From Thermohalobaculum sp039187815 (lineage in GTDB: Bacteria > Pseudomonadota > Alphaproteobacteria > Rhodobacterales > Rhodobacteraceae): a DNA stretch of 64,000 bases. Where the stretch lies: contig JBCCZI010000006.1 in NCBI GenBank assembly GCA_039187815.1, positions 13,949-77,948 on the forward strand, written 5' to 3'. Both the position numbers and the translations under genes were made by a program. The stretch's first letter is position 1, and each line of letters begins with the position of its first letter. Positions 60,173-64,000 of this stretch are shown piece after piece. A model generated the notes under the pieces. The model saw nothing but the letters and a program-made list of their open reading frames with translations, was not told the DNA's origin and did no database searches.

Positions 60173-60847
60173 ATGACGACGACGAGCACGCCCATCAACG
60201 GGATCGAGACCTGGATCTTTGACCTCGACAACACGCTCTATCCGCCCGAGGCTGGCCTGCTCTCGCAGATCGACACGCGGATGCGCACCTTCATTATGCG
60301 CTTTCTCGACATTGATGCGGACGAGGCGGACCGGTTGCGCGCCCATTATCTCGAGCGCGACGGGATCACGCTCAAAGGGTTGATGCAGCACCACGGGGTC
60401 GAGGCGGACAGCTTTCTCGAGGAGACCCACGCCATCGATCTCTCAGGGGTGCGGTGTGATCCGGTGCTGGCGGCGGCCATCGCGGCCCTGCCCGGGCGCA
60501 AGATCATCCACACCAATGGCGCACGGCAACATGCTGAGCGGGTGCTGGCGGCGCTCGGCCTCGAGCAGAGCTTCGAGCAGATTTTTGCCATCGAAGACAA
60601 AGGGTTCGTGCCAAAGCCCGAGCTGCCCGCCTACACCCATGTGATCCGCGAGGCGGCGATTGATCCAGTCAGCGCCGCGATGATCGAGGACACGGTCGTC
60701 AACCTCGTCGAGCCGAAACGGCTGGGCATGGCGACGATCTGGCTCGACCATGGGCAAAGCGGCGCGCCGCATCGCCATGTGGATCTGCGGATCCGCGATC
60801 TGATGGCGTTCTTGAGGGAGGCGGCCCAGGATACCTCGGCCGCCTGA
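60173..60847 (+). CDS. Pyrimidine 5'-nucleotidase (HAD superfamily)
   Basis: 224 residues. HAD motif I is WIFDLDNTLYPPEAG near residue 12, motif II is KIIHTNGARQHAERVL, motif III includes KPELPAYTHVI, and motif IV is AAMIEDTVVNLVEPKRLG. This is the SDT1/PHM8-like group that dephosphorylates UMP, CMP or similar nucleotides. GGGAG upstream supports ATG 60173; an ATG at 60158 is close. It is convergent with the UPF0173 gene. Confidence 0.9.
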   Translation: MTTTSTPINGIETWIFDLDNTLYPPEAGLLSQIDTRMRTFIMRFLDIDADEADRLRAHYLERDGITLKGLMQHHGVEADSFLEETHAIDLSGVRCDPVLAAAIAALPGRKIIHTNGARQHAERVLAALGLEQSFEQIFAIEDKGFVPKPELPAYTHVIREAAIDPVSAAMIEDTVVNLVEPKRLGMATIWLDHGQSGAPHRHVDLRIRDLMAFLREAAQDTSAA

Positions 60848-60850
60848 GGC

Positions 60851-61549
60851 TCAGATCTCCACGCTGCCCATCACCTCGGGCGCCAGCACAGGCACGGGGG
60901 CAACAAGGCGCTCGAATTCGCCCGGGTCCTGGGCCAGCAGGGGGAAGGTCTTGTAATGGCAGGGGATGACGCCCTGAAGATTGAAGAATTTCTTCACTGC
61001 ATAAGCCGCCCGAACCGCATCCATGGTGAAATGTCCGCCGATCGGCAGGATCGCATGGGTCGGCTTGTGCAGGTCTTCGAACAGCGCCATGTCGGCCATC
61101 ACATCGGTGTCGCCGGCCACATAGAGCACCCGCCCCTCGGCCGTGATCACAAAGCCTGATTCGCAGCCCGCATAGACCGGCGCGCCGCCCGGCCCCACGA
61201 CCGAGGAGGAGTGCACGGCGTTGACCATGGTCACGGCCACATCACCCAAGTGCACGGTGCCGCCCTTGTTCATGCCGATGCCCTCGACGCCCGCGTCTTC
61301 GCCGGTGACCCAGCTCACCCAGTCATAGATGCCGACCAGCTTGGCGCCCGTCGCCTTGGCGATCTCGACCGCATTGCCCGAATGGTCGCCGTGGCCATGG
61401 GTGATCAGCACATGGGTCGCGCCGGCGATGACCGTGTCGACCTGCGCCTCGTCAAAGACCGGATTGCCGCGCAGCCATGGATCGAGCAGCAGCACTTGCC
61501 CCGCCGTCTCGATGCGAAAGCCGGCATGGCCGAGCCAAGTGATCTTCAT
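60851..61549 (-). CDS. UPF0173 metal-dependent hydrolase (MBL fold)
   Basis: 232 residues. The zinc motif HVLITHGHGDHSGNAVEIAK is near residue 53. VYAGCESGFVITAEGRVLYVAGDTD and GGHFTMDAVRAAYAVKKFF supply the remaining ligands and the UPF0173 ends. GGGAGG precedes ATG 61549 by 5 bases; the longer frame beyond lies antisense to gatC. The family is broad-specificity and its natural substrate is unknown. It is divergent from gatC. Confidence 0.9.
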   Translation of the reverse strand: MKITWLGHAGFRIETAGQVLLLDPWLRGNPVFDEAQVDTVIAGATHVLITHGHGDHSGNAVEIAKATGAKLVGIYDWVSWVTGEDAGVEGIGMNKGGTVHLGDVAVTMVNAVHSSSVVGPGGAPVYAGCESGFVITAEGRVLYVAGDTDVMADMALFEDLHKPTHAILPIGGHFTMDAVRAAYAVKKFFNLQGVIPCHYKTFPLLAQDPGEFERLVAPVPVLAPEVMGSVEI

Positions 61550-61688
61550 GGGATCCTCCCGCGGATTGGTGCGATGCGGCGCACAGAATGCCGCCCTCAG
61601 CGCGGGGCGCAAGGGGCTGGGACGCGACGGGCCTTGCCGCCCTTGCGCCGCCCCGATAAACCCGGGCGCGACGCCAAGGAGAACGCCC

Positions 61689-61976
61689 ATGAGCATCGAC
61701 ATCGATACCGCCCGGCGGATCGCGCGGCTTGCCCGGATCCGGGTCGAGGAGGAGCGGCTGCCCAAGCTGGCCGAGGAGCTGTCGGGCATTCTCGGCTGGG
61801 TCGAGCAACTGGGCGAGGTGGATGTGGACGGGGTCGAGCCCATGACCTCGGTCACGCCCATGGCGCTGGCCATGCGGGCCGATGCGGTCACCGATGGCGG
61901 CAAGCGCGACCAGGTCTTGGCCAATGCGCCGGATCACCGCGAGGGCTTCTTCGCTGTCCCCAAAGTGGTGGAGTGA
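61689..61976 (+). CDS. gatC: Asp-tRNA(Asn)/Glu-tRNA(Gln) amidotransferase subunit C
   Basis: 95 residues, the typical GatC size. IDIDTARRIARLARIRVEEE and GILGWVEQLGEVDVDGVEPM are family hallmarks. It stabilises the GatCAB complex, which amidates mischarged tRNA. AAGGAG lies just before ATG 61689. A weak promoter-like pair (TTGCCG at 61634, GATAAA at 61655) precedes it, but the 15-base spacing is short. gatA follows 2 bases after the stop. Confidence 0.95.
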   Translation: MSIDIDTARRIARLARIRVEEERLPKLAEELSGILGWVEQLGEVDVDGVEPMTSVTPMALAMRADAVTDGGKRDQVLANAPDHREGFFAVPKVVE

Positions 61977-61978
61977 GC

Positions 61979-63466
61979 ATGAGCCAGGAGCTGTCCCGCC
62001 TGTCGATCGCCGAGGCCCGCGGCCGTCTTCGCTCGGGCGCGCTGACCGCGCGCGCGCTGACCGAGGCCTGCCTCGCCGAAATCGAGGCCGCCGGCGCGCT
62101 GAATGTCTTTGTCCGCGCGACCCCGGACCTGGCGTTGGAGATGGCTGACCAGGCCGATGCCCGGCGCCAGGCCGGCGAGGACGCGCCGCTGCTGGGCATC
62201 CCCGTCGGGATCAAGGATGTCTTCTGCACCGAGGGCGTGGGTGCGCAATCCGCCAGCGCCATCCTCGACGGTTTTGTGCCGCCCTATGAGAGCACGGTGA
62301 CGGCCAAGCTGTGGCAGGCGGGCGCGATCCAGCTCGGCAAGGTCAACATGGACGAGTTCGCCATGGGCAGCTCGACCGAGCACACGGTTTACGGCGCGTG
62401 CGTCTCGCCCTGGCGGCGCGCCGGCGATACAGCGGCGATCACAGCGGGCGGCTCTTCGGGCGGCTCGGCGGCGGCGGTGGCGGCCGGGCTCTGCCTGGGG
62501 ACCGTGGGCACGGACACCGGCGGATCGATCCGCCAACCCGCTTCGTTCACCGGAACCGTGGGGATCAAGCCCACATATGGCCGGTGCTCGCGCTGGGGGA
62601 TCATGGCCTTCGCCTCGTCGCTGGATCAGGCGGGGCCCCTGGCGCGCTCGGTGCGTGATGTGGCGATCCTGCTCGGCGCGATCGCCGGGCATGACCCCAA
62701 GGACAGCACCTCGGCGCCCCATGCGGTACCGGATTTCGAGGCGGCTTTGCAGGGCGATCTGCGCCGCCGCCGCATCGGCCTGCCCGTCGAGTACCGCGAG
62801 GGCGTGACTGAGGAGACCGCGGCGCTTTGGGATGAAGGCGCGGCGATGCTGCGTGCCGCAGGCGCCGAGACGGTCGAGATCCGCCTGCCGCACACCAAAT
62901 ATGCGCTGCCGGCCTATTACATCATCGCGCCGGCCGAGGCGTCGTCGAACCTCGCGCGCTATGACGGTGTGCGCTATGGCCACCGGGCGACGCTTGGCCA
63001 AGGCGACGGGGTCGTGGATCTCTACGAGAAGACCCGGGCCGAAGGCTTTGGCCCCGAGGTGCAGCGCCGGGTGATGATCGGCGCCTATGTGCTCTCGGCC
63101 GGGTATTACGACGCCTATTATCTGCGCGCGCAAAAGGTCCGCACGCTGGTTCGACGGGATTTCGAGGCGGCGTTCGAGCAGGTCGACGCGATTCTGACGC
63201 CGGTCACTCCGGGGCCGGCCTTTGGGCTCGGAGAGCTCGAAGGCGGCGATCCGGTGCAGATGTATTTGCAGGATGTCTTTTCGGTGACGCTGAACCTTGC
63301 GGGCCTGCCAGGGGTCGCCGTTCCCTTGGGGTTGGCCGGCAATGGCCTGCCCATGGGTCTGCAGCTGATCGGCAAGCCATGGGGTGAAGCCGCGCTGCTC
63401 GACACGGCCTACGCCCTTGAGGCTCAGGCAGGCTTTTCAGCCGCCCCCGAGACGTGGTGGCGATAA
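61979..63466 (+). CDS. gatA: Asp-tRNA(Asn)/Glu-tRNA(Gln) amidotransferase subunit A
   Basis: 495 residues. The amidase Ser-cisSer-Lys triad is visible: Lys in LGIPVGIKDVFCTEGV, and the two Ser in AGGSSGGSAAAVAAGLC with GTDTGGSIRQPASF. KVNMDEFAMGSSTEHTVYG is characteristic of GatA. It releases ammonia from glutamine for transfer to the tRNA-bound residue. It begins 2 bases after gatC. gatB is not in this window, as is common in Rhodobacterales. Confidence 0.96.
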   Translation: MSQELSRLSIAEARGRLRSGALTARALTEACLAEIEAAGALNVFVRATPDLALEMADQADARRQAGEDAPLLGIPVGIKDVFCTEGVGAQSASAILDGFVPPYESTVTAKLWQAGAIQLGKVNMDEFAMGSSTEHTVYGACVSPWRRAGDTAAITAGGSSGGSAAAVAAGLCLGTVGTDTGGSIRQPASFTGTVGIKPTYGRCSRWGIMAFASSLDQAGPLARSVRDVAILLGAIAGHDPKDSTSAPHAVPDFEAALQGDLRRRRIGLPVEYREGVTEETAALWDEGAAMLRAAGAETVEIRLPHTKYALPAYYIIAPAEASSNLARYDGVRYGHRATLGQGDGVVDLYEKTRAEGFGPEVQRRVMIGAYVLSAGYYDAYYLRAQKVRTLVRRDFEAAFEQVDAILTPVTPGPAFGLGELEGGDPVQMYLQDVFSVTLNLAGLPGVAVPLGLAGNGLPMGLQLIGKPWGEAALLDTAYALEAQAGFSAAPETWWR

Positions 63467-63473
63467 CGACGAG

Positions 63474-63493
63474 GAGGCGCGCTCCGGCGCCTC
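63474..63493. terminator. Hairpin between gatA and the small membrane protein gene
   Basis: The arms GAGGCGC (63474-63480) and GCGCCTC (63487-63493) pair perfectly around GCTCCG. It lies 8 bases after the gatA stop and overlaps the last codons and stop region of the convergent small gene, so it may serve both. No T-tract is present. Confidence 0.45.
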
Positions 63494-63662
63494 AGCTGAC
63501 GATGCTCAGCCCAAGGAGGAGCGCCGCCATCCAAAGCGCGATCCCTCGGCCGAGACCGAAGACGATCGCCAGCACGGTGGGTATGAACACAACAAGCAGC
63601 CCCACTTCCGAGGGGGACAACGCCATGTCATTGATTAGGCCGTTGATTGGATCAAAATCCAT
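63492..63662 (-). CDS. Small membrane protein, unknown function
   Basis: 56 residues. MDFDPINGLINDMALSPSEV is followed by two hydrophobic segments (VGLLVVFIPTVLAIVFGLG and IALWMAALLLGLSIV) separated by a short Arg-containing turn. TGGAG 8 bases upstream supports ATG 63662; the frame is open to a GTG at 63722, which would add a third hydrophobic segment. It is convergent with gatA. No family is recognised. Confidence 0.6.
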   Translation of the reverse strand: MDFDPINGLINDMALSPSEVGLLVVFIPTVLAIVFGLGRGIALWMAALLLGLSIVS

Positions 63663-63775
63663 AAGGTGCACTCCACGCGTGAACAGCACCCCAACCAAAC
63701 TCCCTGCCAACATATAAACCACGATTCGCGAATTAAGGCAAGATCATGGCGGGCCGTGCGGGCGCAGCCGAGGCC

Positions 63776-64000
63776 TCAGCGCACGCCGATGTGAAGCAGC
63801 CGGCGCATCGCTGCGATGCCGAGTGCCGGGCCAATTGCCAACAGCGCGAGCGCGAGCGGCCATCCGAGCGCGCCGGCTGCAATTGGCGTGGCCTGCACGG
63901 TGACGGCCGTCAGCAGGAAGCCGATCGATGTCTGCAGGGTCATCAGCGAGCCCGCGCGCTCGGGCGGGGCCGCATCGGCCACCATGGTCGAATAGAGCGC
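63776..64000 (-). CDS. MFS transporter, C-terminal end (cut by window edge)
   Basis: The frame is open through the last base, so the start lies beyond the window. About 74 C-terminal residues are visible: the tail of one loop (ALYSTMVADAAPPERAGSLM), then two transmembrane helices (TSIGFLLTAVTVQATPIAAG, ALALLAIGPALGIAAM) and a short basic end. The AGSLMTLQTSIGFLLTAVTV pattern fits the last helices of a major facilitator exporter. The transported compound is unknown. Confidence 0.75.
   Translation of the reverse strand, partial: ALYSTMVADAAPPERAGSLMTLQTSIGFLLTAVTVQATPIAAGALGWPLALALLAIGPALGIAAMRRLLHIGVR

Noticed and set aside
63643..63655. FNR-like TTGAT-ATCAA pair
   Set aside because: The spacer is 3 bases instead of 4 and it lies inside the coding part of the small membrane protein gene.

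Overview
This 64 kb window is high-GC chromosomal DNA from an alphaproteobacterium, most likely Rhodobacterales (Rhodobacteraceae or Paracoccaceae). The evidence is gene content and order: tldD diverging from ctaC-ctaB-small ORF-ctaG-ctaE-surf1, followed by thrC-M16 peptidase; rluD next to rpoH; xerD diverging from aroK-aroB; an aa3-oxidase subunit IV; a DUF6476 and a DUF6173 protein; and the D-glutamate genes dgcN-dgcA-dat. I see no rRNA, tRNA, CRISPR array, insertion sequence or prophage. Coding density is very high, with many ATGA, GTGA and TTGA start/stop overlaps.

Layout. 1-5295: a tightly packed glycosyltransferase operon (two COG4671-type enzymes, two GT4 enzymes, a histidine phosphatase and a methyltransferase), cut by the left window edge. 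5295-5859: a perfect AT-rich palindrome and a DUF1127 gene. 5864-11686: tldD, then the cytochrome c oxidase genes without subunit I. 11628-23572: housekeeping genes (methyltransferase, thrC, M16 peptidase, acetyltransferase, algH, a DsbD-domain protein, rpoH, rluD, a DUF6476 protein, a c-di-GMP phosphodiesterase, a P1 peptidase, tsaC/Sua5). 23701-27504: a coupled catabolic operon (acyl-CoA dehydrogenase, MBL hydrolase, DUF6173, HCCA isomerase-like). 27640-31762: aa3 oxidase subunit IV, a DUF3754 membrane protein, an M19 dipeptidase and a class III aminotransferase.

31847-44786 is the most unusual region: two divergent gene sets around a small XRE regulator. Leftward are methyltransferase, two glycosyltransferases and an MsbA-like ABC exporter. 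Rightward are the XRE gene, an acidic protein of unknown function, a coiled-coil methyltransferase resembling O-antigen chain terminators, a three-domain glycosyltransferase-methyltransferase fusion and another glycosyltransferase. I infer that it builds and exports a surface glycan or glycolipid. The XRE gene ends at a stop codon after which another frame runs open through a 12-bp tandem repeat to the next start codon, which could be a frameshift.

44794-50908: nudix hydrolase, hslO, a DUF2927 lipoprotein, a SRAP protein, xerD, aroK and aroB. 50912-54224: a leftward operon of dehydrogenase, degenerate PTPS/QueD-like protein, glycosyltransferase and methyltransferase, which may make a small modified metabolite. 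54314-56146: an orphan opgH/mdoH. 56260-59103: dgcN-dgcA-dat for D-amino-acid use. 59136-60043: an olsB-like acyltransferase with a convincing PhoB box upstream. 60173-64000: HAD nucleotidase, UPF0173 hydrolase, gatC-gatA, a small membrane protein and the end of an MFS transporter.
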